64,000 nt of DNA from Manihot esculenta (Eukaryota; Streptophyta; Magnoliopsida; Malpighiales; Euphorbiaceae), in contig NC_035176.2 of NCBI RefSeq assembly GCF_001659605.2, positions 20,523,890 through 20,587,889 on the forward strand. Reading direction: 5' to 3'. Of the stretch, positions 44,201-56,200 are shown piece by piece (position 1 is the stretch's first letter; every line of letters starts with the position of its first letter). Under the pieces are notes generated by a model. That model made no database searches. It was not told where the DNA came from and was given only the letters and a program-made list of their open reading frames with translations. Position numbers and translations under genes: made by a program.

Positions 44201-47200
44201 CCTTTTTTTTTGTTGAATGGTTAAACACTTTGCACACATCATAGATACTAGAAATATTCCCTTTACCAAAGCATAGAAAATCTAGGTAATCTATTAATTG
44301 TTTTTACAAATTCAAAATGGTTGAGCAAACTAATAACATTTTATAGAATTCTTGATCTGCATAAATAATTTAGCACCTGTTTCAACATGTTTGCTTTGTG
44401 TCATCTTTAGGTGGATCAATATTGAGGTGATCATTTTTATTAATGCTCTGAAGATATAGGAACAATTTTACTCCAGTCTAGGAAATTTGCTCTGCTAAGT
44501 TTGTGCTCTGTGGTTTCGTCATCACAAGGATCACATTCACTATTATAGATTTATTTTTTTCATTATAAGATTTCTACTAGCCAACTAACGCCAAAACAAG
44601 CCCTGAAAGTACCAGATCAGGCTTAGTAATAGAAAACATAACACTTGATGATTCACTAGCCCACTAAAACATAGGCTAAATACTACAAGTAGAAATCCTA
44701 GAACTGCAATAGCCAAAATAATGAGAAAACATACACAACTAGAGATAACAACACCAAAAAGGTTGAAAGCAAGGGTGACTTTACTTGGATTAATATAAAA
44801 AAAACCAATAAAGCATTGCCAAATGGGGTTATATCACACCTGGACAAAAGCCCTCTTCAAGTGGACCAAGCAGGAAGAATCTTAATTACAGGGAATGGCT
44901 GGTCAATAGTCAGCATGCTGATAGGAGGTGAGATGGACACAACATGCTGATAGGAGGTGAGATGGACAAATCACTCTTTGTGGATGGCCTAGTTTTAATA
45001 GAAGCTTGGGCCTTGGGTAGTGGGTACACAATGTTGTCCAAACAACGACTTAGATATTCCCAAAAAAAAACAACACTCCCTTGGTTTTGATATCATGTTG
45101 TGAATGTATTTTTTTCATTGGTTCATGTTAGAATGATCACGAATATTTATGTATAACGAATATTTATGTATAAGGAATTCCCAACTAATTAGGAATTCAA
45201 ATCCAATTCCTAAACATAACTATACATGATTAGGAGTATATGGTTGAATTTCCTTTATTTTTTGTAGAATTTGAGAGGAATTTTTGATTCTATTCTGATT
45301 GAATTGATTTTTACAAAGTTTGAGTATTCATACACAAAGAATCAACCTAAATTAGGAATATTTACAATAAGAATAAAATTCCTATGATCAAGCTTAATTA
45401 AGATCTCAAAGATCCGAATCCTCCTAATTAGGAACCTTTTATGACTCCCCTTTAAGTTGATGCATAGATATCGCATATGCCCAACTTGCAAACTAAGTTG
45501 TGATAGGTCTTGTTGCTGAGCCCTTTGATAAATATATCAGCTAGCTGTTCATTGGAAGTCACATGATCTAATCTCAAGACACCATTTATTAACTCCTCTT
45601 TAATAAAGTATCGATCAATCTCTATGTGCTTCGATCAGTCATGTTGAACTGGATTGTGAGCTATATTGATGGTAGCTTTGATGTCACAGTATATGAGGAG
45701 TTTGTCCCTCTCTAACAGTTTCAATTCCTCTTACAATCTCTGTAACTATAGGAGTTTACAAACACCTTGTGCCATTGCTTTATATTCCGTCTTAGCACTT
45801 GATTGAGCAACAACACTTTGCCTTTTGCTTTTTTAAGTGATAAGGTTCCCTCCCACAAGTGTGCATAACCACTAGTTGATCTCCTATCATCAAGGGATCC
45901 AACCCAATCTGCATCTATGAATGCGTGTATGTAGAGGTGTATGTAGAGATGACTGTGTTTAGAGAATAAGAGACCTTTTCCCGGAGCAGACTTCAAGTAT
46001 CACAAAATGCGAAAAACAGTTTCCATATGGGACTCACGAGGATCATGCATAAACTGATTGACTAAGCTGACTGCATATGTTATGTCTGGTCGAGTATAGA
46101 AAAGATAAATCAGTTTGCCTACCAACCTCTGATGTCTGCTAATATCTACGGATTCACTAATTTCTGCTTGTAGCTTGTGATTGCTCTCAATGAGAGTTTT
46201 TACTGGTTTGCAATCTAACATACCAGTTTCTTCCAAAAGATCAAAAGTTTATTTTTCTGAGAAATAAAGATTTCCTTTTTTGACCTGACAACCTCGGTTC
46301 CCAGTAAATATTGCAGTTTTTCTAGATTTTTAATTTCAAACTCCTGAACTAAAAACTTTTTCAGTTGAGTCATCTCTTCATTATCATCCCAAATCATTAC
46401 TATGTCATCAACATAGACTATGAGAAGAATAATTTTACTCTTGTGATGTCTGATAAATAGGGTATGGTCAGTATTGCTCTGTTGATAGCCAAAGGGAATC
46501 ATAGCTTTGCTGAATCAATCAAACCAAGCTCTGGGTGATTGCTTCAACCCATACAAAGCCTTCTGTTGACTTATTTAACTAATCCTAGCTGATTCTAGAG
46601 ATTTGATTTGATCTGATTAGGATCCTTAATTATCTCTGTAATTATTATTTGATTATTTGCTTCCTGTTTAGATATTATTCTCTGTGTATAAATAGTCATG
46701 TAGACCAATTGTAAAGATCAAGAGTGAAATACAAAAATACTCAAAATTTTTCCAAAATTCTTCACCTTCTTTAGCCTGCACACTTTTCCTTGTGTTTTTT
46801 CATCAGCAAATCCAGAGGGGATTTTCATATACACTTCCTCTTCTAAGTCTCCATGGAGGAATGCATTTTTCACATCAAATTGCTATAGGTCTCAGTCAAG
46901 GTTGACAGTGCAAGATAGCAACACTCTAATTGAGTTCATTTTGGCAACAGGGACAACCGTTTCTTTGTAATCCACTCCATAAGTTTGAGGGTATCCCTTG
47001 GCAACTAGTTTGGCCTTAAATCTTTCAATTGATCTATCTGCTTTGTGTTTCACAGTGAGCTCCCATTTGTAGCCAACTGGTTTTTTTCAAGGTGGAAGAG
47101 ACATAAACTCTCAGGTCTCATTTTTAGCCAAGACTTTCATTTCTTCAATCACTGCCTCCTTCCAATTAGAATTTTTGAGAGCTTCCTTTCAATCCTGTGA

Positions 47201-50200
47201 GATAGACACAGAGGAAATAGGCAAGGCAAAAGTTCTATAGGATAGAGACAAAGAATCATAAGAGAGAAAGTTAGAAATAGAGTGCTTTGTGCAAGACTTA
47301 ACTCTTTTTTTTTGAGCAATTGATTTATTTAGATCATCAATGGGTTCAAAGTTTAGGGATGACTCACCATATGGAGAAGAGGAAGATTCATGACACTGAG
47401 TAGGTGCATAATGACTTTTTCTGCTTCTGTTTTGTCTCTTCTTGAGTATCTTCTTAAATTTGGTTTATCCAAATGCCCAATTTGATCACCTATAGTCTCT
47501 TGATCACCAATAGTCTCCCCTATATAGTAGTCTCCTCTAGAGTAAAATGTTACAGAGTTATAGGACTAGGCATCATTTCTTCTCTCTCATTGTCCTCCCT
47601 CTCAAGAGGTGATGGGGTAGTACTGAAATAAGGTTCAGTCTCTCTAAATGTAACATTCATACTAACAAAATATTTTCTAAATAGGGGGTGGTAACATTCT
47701 GTGTGGGAGAGTATCCAACAAATACATATTTAAGAGCCCTCGGATCAAGCTTCCCACCTGTCTTAGTATGAACAAAACACGTGCATCCAAACACCTTTGG
47801 TGGAACAATATAAGCATTTTTTCCTTGCAGTACCTCTAAAGGGCTTTTAAAGGTGAGAACTTTGAGAGACATTCTATTAATGAGATAAGTTGCGGCTAAA
47901 ACTGCATTTCCCTAATAAATTTTTGGAAGATTCACGTGAAAAGGAGAGATCTGGCTACTTTCAACAGATGCCTATTTTTCCTTCAGCAACACCATTTTGA
48001 GTACTAGTGTAAGGACAACTAGTTTGATGTAGTATTCCCTTAGACTCCAGATAAGCAGAAAAACGTCTATCCATGTACTATGTGCCATTATCAATTCTCA
48101 AAACTTTTATTTTAGTATCAAATTGAGTACAAATCATCTTATGAAAAGATTGAAAGCAAAAAAGTTCGTCACTCTTTGCCTTTATCAAATACACCTAAGT
48201 CATATGAATGTAACAATCAATAAAAGTAATAAACCAAAGATTAATAAAAGTAATAAACCAAAGATTATCAGATAGTGAGACCGTTTGAGTAGGTCCTTGT
48301 AAAAAGATAATATTTGTTGTTGTATTTCATAATAGAGATTACAACATATTTATACATGAGATATGATACCTAAACAGGAAAGAAAATCAAGTCTATGATT
48401 ATACAATTCTAAGATTAAGTAACTGATCCATCTATCAATATTTACTTTCTATATTAACATATTTACTTCTTATAACTTATAACACTCCCCCTCAAATTGG
48501 AGCATAAATGTTAATCATACCCAACTTGTTACATATATAATCAATTTTAGCCATAAGAACGACCAACCCAAAACGATCAAAATAAACAAAGGATCAGAAA
48601 AACAGAACCTGTGAACAGTAACTCATGAACAGTAACCGATGAATAGTAGCCGTGAACAATACCCAATGAACAGTGCTCGATGTCTCCAAATGTTACCCTT
48701 TATGGGTAATCCAAATGCACAGAACCCTAAGTCTCTAAATATTACCTTTTATAAGTAATCCCGATGAATAGAGTCCTAAGTATCCAAATGTTACTCTTTA
48801 TGGGTAACCCCGATGAACAAAGTTCTAAGTCTCCAAATGTTACCCTTTATGGGTAACCTCGATGAACAGAGCCCTAAGTCTCCAAATGTTACCCTTTATG
48901 GGTAACCCCGATGAACAGAGCCCTAAGTCTTCAAATGTCACCCTTTATGGGTAACTCCGATAAACAGAGCCTTAAATCTCTAAATGTTATTCTTTATGGG
49001 TAACCTAAAATGAACAGAGCCCTAAGTCTCCAAATGTTACCCTGGGTAACCTAAAATGAACAGAGCCCTAAGTCTCCAAATGTTACCCTTTATGGATAAC
49101 CCAAATGAACAGAGTCCTAAGTTTCCAGATGTTACCCTTTATGGGTAACCCGAATGAATAGAGCCTTAAGTCTCCAAATGTTACCCTTTATGGGTAATCC
49201 AAAATGAACAGAGCCCTAAGTCTCCAAATGTTACTCTTTATGGGTAACCCAAAATCACGTTTTACCTATCTCAGCCGCTATTGAAAACGTTGGGATAATT
49301 TTAATAACATGGGTTTTACTGTCAAAAACCATTTCAACCAAAATTCTATACTCCTTTACCTTCAAACGAATTAAAAGAAGATAACTCAACACTCAAACGG
49401 CAAACGAATCACAGATCTGACAAGCGGGTTGCAAGGCAACTAAATGCCTCCACCCAACATCCAAACGGCAAACGAACCATAGATCTGATAAGCGGGTTGC
49501 AAGGAAACTTCGGCGTCCTCTCTATGTGGACGATGAGAGACAAATATTATCCTAGATAGATAACACAAAAGTAAAACCCATCTATTGTTATTGTTTTTCA
49601 CAATAGAGATTACTACATATTTATACATGAGATATGGTATCTAAACAGGAAGGAAAATCAAGTCTATGATTATACAATCTTAAGATTAAGTAACTGATCC
49701 ATCTATCAATATTTACTTTCTATATTAACATATTTACTTCCTATAACTTATAACAGTCCTCAAACATCAGAATGGATGGTCACAAAAGGGATCATACTCC
49801 TATTGTTACCTGAGAGATAAGAGGTTCCTGTATGCTTAGCATACTCATAAGCATCACAAATTAAAGAGTCACACTGAGCCTTAAAAAATAAATCAGGATA
49901 AAGTTTCTCTAAAACAAAGAAGGATGGATGTCTTAACCGTCGATGCCACTATATAATTTCGTGGTTGACATCTCGATTTCTTCCAAAGAGAGCCCAAGGT
50001 GAATTCAAGTTCAGATTCCCTTCCAACATATATAAGCTATCATGCGGTCTACCATTGCCAATCTTCTTCCCAGTTTGAGAGTCCTACACAATGGTCAGGA
50101 AAACATTTCAATTTTACAGTTAAATGCTTTGGTGAGAGTACTAACAGATAAAAGATTAACAGGGAAATGAGGAACATGAAGAATAGAGGTAGCTTGATAT

Positions 50201-53200
50201 TTGGAGTACAAACAATAGAACCGGTTCCAGAGATAGGAGTGGAAAAACCATCTGCGATTCTGACAGTGTTTTTGTGTAGATATGGAAGATAATTTAGGAA
50301 GCTTTCAGAGGAGTCCGTCATGTGTCTATTTACATCAGAATCAATAATCCATGAAGCAAAACCAAGGGACGAAACAAAAGCATTATCAGAAGTCCTTACT
50401 TTACCAACACAAGTCACTGCCATTTCAAAAAAAAAAAAAAAAAAACACTTTTTTTGTCAAAAACATTAAAAAATTAGGTAGATCGAAGGCGCGACTTGAA
50501 GACAAGTCTGCCGGAAAGAATCACTGCTAGAAAAAACCACTGGAACAATTTAAAAGACCAACAAAAATCACCAATGGAATTAGTAGATCAAGAGACAGAA
50601 TTTCAAAGTGGCAAAATACCCAAACAGTAGCCGCCCAATCCAAATCCAAAGCTACTAAGGCTAATCACCTTAAACGGAGTACCAAACTTCAAAACATTAC
50701 CCAAGGCTGCAATACCCAAGCTAAATCGACGCCAGAAGAAGAGACGGAGCCGCCGGATCTCATCGGCAAAGGACACACGCGCCGGCGCATGGCGTTGGAT
50801 CAAAGAGAGGGGAAGGCGCGTGTGGGCTACACACGCTTCGTCAAGTCGCCAGAATTGAACAGGAGGCCGATCTTGGGCTGCGATTTTGATTGGTAGGGGT
50901 GGTGACACAAACAACTCACCCTAAACAGGTGATTTAGAGACGACAGATTTGAGACCCAAAAACTGTCAAAAAATTTTAAACCAACAGACTCAAGGATCGA
51001 GCGCGTACCACCATGCCAAAAGCTTAAGTTATTAGACAAAGGCGCAACTCCAATTCCTTATAGCGTAGCAAGTTCAAGCGCCATTGGTTCGAAGGAATCT
51101 AAGCAGGATGCTGGCCCACCTGGCCAATGATCCCCTCCCTAGCACCTAGTAGAATTCAAACCCATCACCTTGGCTCTGATACTATGTAGAATTTGAGAGG
51201 AATTTTTTATTCTATTCTGATTGAATTGATCTTTACTTGGTTTGAGTATTTATACACAAAGAATCAACCTAAATTAGGAATATTTACAATAAAAATAAAA
51301 TTCCTATAATCAAACCTAATTAAGATTCCAAAGATTCGAATCTTTTTAATTAGGAACTTTTTATGTTGGTCAATAGTTTTTCTGATCCATGAATTGTAAG
51401 CTTTTATTTTGTATACGATGATTTTGAAGGGCCTTTGTCTTACAAGATGTTATATATCATGAGAGCAAACACTATGTGAGTTCATTAATTATACAGGAAA
51501 GGCCTTGTCATCATTGGGAAATATGTATTTACATTTACCGTGTATTGACTAATCAAGCATGTCTTGGGCACTTCATTTTCATGCTCAATTTCAACCGGCA
51601 AAATAAGCCAAGCACTTCATGCTTTTCAAAACGTTGATGACCTAAAGTTGGCTTGGCTATCGATCAACTATGAACTTCACGGGAATAACTAAACAAATGC
51701 AAATGAATTATAATTGAATTTGCTATGAACAACCAAGTTAAGTCATTTATTTTCATGTTGGGTTAATCAACTAAGACTTGAATTTTTTCGTTTTATAATT
51801 TTCTTTTTATGAATTCATGTGAACTTAGAAAAGCTTTTATTGAACTCGTTTATGAGCTGACTAGCAGATGTAATAATTCTCAAGAGAACTTGTTTAGGAA
51901 CAACAAAACTTTGCAAGTTTTTTTGAATTTGCTAAAGTTACCTTCGCACTTCACAGGGTATAGAAGGAAAATTGGTGGGTTTAGTTATTTCGTTGTTCTT
52001 TTATTCCTATTAGTCAGTACTTGGAATTTCCACTTGCATGTATATGAGTGCATGCACCTAGTAATTGCACCAATACTGAACTCTTGGTGATCATTGTATG
52101 CCGTTGGGTTTTCACACTGTTTACTGCAACTGTCGCTCTTGGTTATTCCTGACTAAAGGTTAAGAATTAATAAGTATGTTTGATGGTGTCATTTTATATA
52201 GCATTGTTATTCCAAAAGGTTGAGTAGGCTAGTTGACATCATTTTTTCTTTTGGCTTCAGTTTTTGGAGTGCAATTCCTTAATATTTGTAAAGTTGGTTT
52301 CTCTGTACTAATTGTAAATGTAGGGTAAAATAATGTCTGGATTGATTCTCTTGCATTCAGTTGGAAACACAAGCTTTTCAGCATGGTCAAGCTTTGATAT
52401 ATTTCTGTTTCTAAAACTGTTTTGTTTACTGCTAAACGATGTCATTTTAACATATGGAAGAGAATTTCTAGTAGTTATAGTGGAAATCTAGATGAACACT
52501 TTTGTGGGACCTATAGTTGTAATTTTCTATCTAGTTAGGTCTACATAAATATTGTTATATTTTAGTTTTTTACTTGTCAGATTTATATCCACTTGTATGT
52601 GCTTGATTGCTGGTTCCTTTGTTTATTAGGTTTTAGTTACTAAATTGCTACATATTGTAGGTTGCTAACCAGGAGACATATGGAACACTAGGGGCCATTG
52701 TGAAAAGCCGAACAGGAAATCGACAGGTTGGTTTCCTTACAAATCGGCATGTCGCAGTTGATCTGGATTACCCAAATCAGAAAATGTTCCATCCGTTGCC
52801 ACCCTGCCTTGGACCTGGAGTGTATTTGGGTGCTGTGGAGAGAGCAACCTCATTTATCACAGATGAGCTTTGGTATGGTATTTTTGCCGGAATAAACCCA
52901 GGTAATGTAGTTCCATATTTTAGCTCATCAGGGTATTAACTATTAACTGCATCAATTTTGGTTTGCCATAAGTACATATATCTACAATCTTCATCCAAAG
53001 ACCACAAGTACATATATCTACAATCTTCATCTAAAGAGATTATGTTCAAGACAAGCTATTTTCCATGATATTTATGAGAAAATTATTGGAGATGAATGGG
53101 GATTTACTCTTCAAGAAAGTAATTTTGGGAACGGGGAAGGGTGAGAGCTTAGAAGGTAAAGGAGCTTGGAGTTTTCACCTCTTCAGGAAATTAGTATTAT

Positions 53201-56200
53201 GCTCCAGCTGGAGGATAATGGCATTCAATATTTTGAAGTACAAGGCTGATCCTTTTCTAATGTCTCGGCAATGATTGGTGGCAATACGATTGTGTTGGAA
53301 GTTGATGAATATATAATTGAGAAATCGCTCTGTGCTTTGTGGTTGCACAACCATAGATTACTAAAAGTTTATAGAAATAACCATTTATATTTATATTTGA
53401 CTTAATACATATCATTCCATTGATCTTATACGGTTTCTGGTGAATTTTAATGCCATATTTTTTACTTAATGCATGTCTTCCAGTGATTTGTATTATGCAT
53501 TTTAATGCAATATATTTGATGGAAGAAGTGTTTGCAAATTTACTTCCTTGGTTGTAATCAATCTAATTTGGTTTATAGAATTCTAAAGCAAACAACAAAC
53601 TTATGGATCTTTTAAGGCAGTAGCTCAAACAAGAATTTATCTAGGAAGAGTATATTATGCGATAACCATCTCTTATGTTTCGAGGTTACAGATTGTGTCA
53701 TGGGACGATGGATAAGGGAGAAGCTTAATATATTATGCGACAACCATCTCTTATGTTCCCAAGTCACAGATTGTGTGATGGGACAATGGGTAAGGGAGAA
53801 GCTCACGAGGGGTTTCTCTTTATTCAATAAAACAAGTAGATTAATTACAATCATAGTATTTCTAATTAAATTAGAAGTTTAATACAAGCAATATTATATA
53901 AAAAACTCCTAAGATAAGATAATAGAAATCTAATAGGAAATTGCTAGATAAAAAGCATTCTATTTGTTGCTGATGAAATTTAATCTAGCATAGCTAATAG
54001 ACTTCTTCAATATTTATACTCTTTTAAGAATGGATTTGGCATGTTCGGCACATATAAAATATCTTCCCTCCTTGAGAAAGAGCTTGTCCTCGAGCACAAA
54101 TTCTAGAAAAGCTTGGCAAAGTGATGCGGTGGGTTACTTTTTGGGGTATCATCTTCTATCATCACCCTTTGATCTTTTTGCTCCTCTACTTCCAACTTAA
54201 ACAATTTATTGCATTGATAACTGTTGAGATACTTTCTGTAAATAGCTTAGATATGTAGTGATCGTGTACATAATTAGGGATATAATTATGTGATATGATT
54301 GGAATATGTGAAGAATTTTGGGAGAAATTTTTTATTCTATTCTAATTGAATTGATCTTTATAAGGTTTGAGTTTTTATACACAAAGAATCAACCTAAATT
54401 AGAAATATTTACAATAAGAATAAAATCCCTTAAATCAAGCCTAATTAGAATCTCAAAGATTTGAATCCTCCTAATTAGGAACCTTTTATGTTGGTCAACA
54501 CTCCTCCTCAAGTTGGTGTATAGATATCACACATGCTCAACTTGCAAACCAAGGTATAATAGGTCTTCTTGCTGAGTCTTTTGGTAAACACATCAGCTAG
54601 TTTTTTATCGGAAGTCACATGATCTAATCTCAAGACATCATTCATTAATTTCTCTTTAATGAAGTGTCGATTAATCTCTATGTGCTTCGTTCGGTCATGT
54701 TGAACCGGATTGTAAGCTATACTGATGGCAGCTTTGTTGTCACGGTACAAGGGGAGTTTGCCCCTCTCCAATAGTTTTAATTCCTCCAACAATCTCTATA
54801 ACCATAAGAGTTCACAAACACCTTGTGTCATCACTTTATATTTCGCCTCAGCACTTGATCGAGCAACAACACTTTGCTTTTTGCTTCTCCAAGTGATAAG
54901 GTTTTCTTCCACAAGTGTACAGTAACCAGTAGTCGACCTTCTATCATCAAGAGATCCAGCCTAATCTGCATATATGAATAAATGTATGCGGAGATGACCG
55001 TATTTAGAGAATAGAAGATCTTTTTCAGGAGCAGACTTCAAGTATCGCAAAATGCAAAAAATGGCTTGCATGTGAGACTCACGAGGATCATGTATAAACT
55101 GATTGACTAAGCTGGTTGCATACTATGTCTGGTTGAGTATGCTGCGAAAGATAAATCCATCTGTCTACCAATCTCTGATATTTGTCCATATTCACTGATT
55201 CACCAATCCCTGTTTGTAGCTTGTGATTGCTCTCAATGGGAGTTTTTGCTGGTTTACAACCTAACATACCAGTTTCTTTTAAAAGATCCAGAATGTATTT
55301 TCTCTGAGAAATAAAAATTTCCTTTTTTGACCTGACAACCTCGATTTTTAGAAAATATTGCAATTCTCTTAGATCTTTAATTTCGAACTCCTGAGTCAAA
55401 AATTTTTTCAACCGAGTCATCTCTTCAGTGTCATCCCCTGTCATTACTATGTCATCAACATAGACTCAACATAGACTATAAAAACAGTAATTTTACCCTT
55501 GTGATGTCTGATAAATAGGGTATGGTCAGCATTGCTTTGTTGATAGCCAAAGGAAATCATAGCTCTATTGAATTGATCAAACCAAGCTTTGGGTGACTGC
55601 TTCAACCCCATACAAAGCCTTCTTTAGCTTACATACCTTTCCTTGTGTTTTTTCATCAGCAAATCTATTAGGGATTTCCATATACACTTCTTCCTTCAAG
55701 TCTTTGTGGAGGAATGCATTTTTGACATCAAATTGTTGTAGATCCCGGTCAAGGTTGACAGCGCAAGATAGCAATACTCTGATTGAGTTCATTTTGACAA
55801 TAGGGACAAATGTCTCCTCCTAATCCACTTTATAGGTTTGAGTATATCCCTTGGCCATTAGTCTAGCCTTGAATCTTTTAATTGATTCATCTGCTTTGTG
55901 TTTCACAGTGAATAGCCATTTGCAGCGAACAAGTTTCTTTCCAGGTGGGAGAGTGACAAGCTCCCAGGTCTCATTTTTAGCTAGTGCTTTCATCTACTCA
56001 ATAATTGCTCCCTTCCATTTAGGATCTGCAAGGGCTTCCTTCCAATTCTGTGGAATAGAAAGAGGCAAAGGTTCTATAGGATGGAGACAAAAAATCATAA
56101 GAGAGAAAGTTAGAAATAGAGTGCTTTGTGCAAGGTCTAACTCTTTTTCTATGAGCAATTGGTTTATTTAAATAATCAAAGGGCTCAAGGTTTAGGGATG

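Larger units (their letters stand above)
48298..49755 (-). mobile_element. Small non-coding LTR element, target GTCCT
   Basis: 1458 bp with LTRs of about 187 bp (48298-48484; about 49569-49755) that are roughly 90-95% alike over the last 160 bp by eye. Perfect GTCCT duplication (48293-48297, 49756-49760). A polypurine tract on the minus strand (CCAATTTGAGGGGGAG) lies next to the left LTR, so its sense is minus. The interior has no coding frame and contains a ~49-bp tandem array. It is a TRIM-like or deletion-derivative non-autonomous element; no primer site was recognised. Confidence 0.9.
45263..51375 (-). mobile_element. Copia element F, antisense in intron 2
   Basis: Minus strand with 3' LTR 45263-45443 (slightly shortened) and 5' LTR 51185-51375, about 190 bp each, TGTAGAATTTGAG...GGTCAA(C/T)A. 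The primer site resembles GTATCAGAGCC at about 51170. Order: RNase H, RT, integrase, protease. No clear gag. Interrupted by a 201-bp solo LTR (46564-46764) and a small LTR element (48298-49755). Heavily mutated. Confidence 0.88.
41731..52660 (+). other. Intron 2, 10.9 kb, filled with antisense Copia elements
   Basis: GTATTT...TTGTAG. It holds a Copia RT-RNase H remnant (about 42500-44170), Copia element F (45263-51375) with a nested solo LTR and a nested small LTR element, and unique AT-rich sequence (41731-42500, 51376-52660). Confidence 0.85.

Noticed and set aside
48670..49260. Possible CRISPR-like or satellite locus
   Set aside because: Units are head-to-tail with no spacers and lie between LTRs with a target duplication, so they belong to the LTR element.
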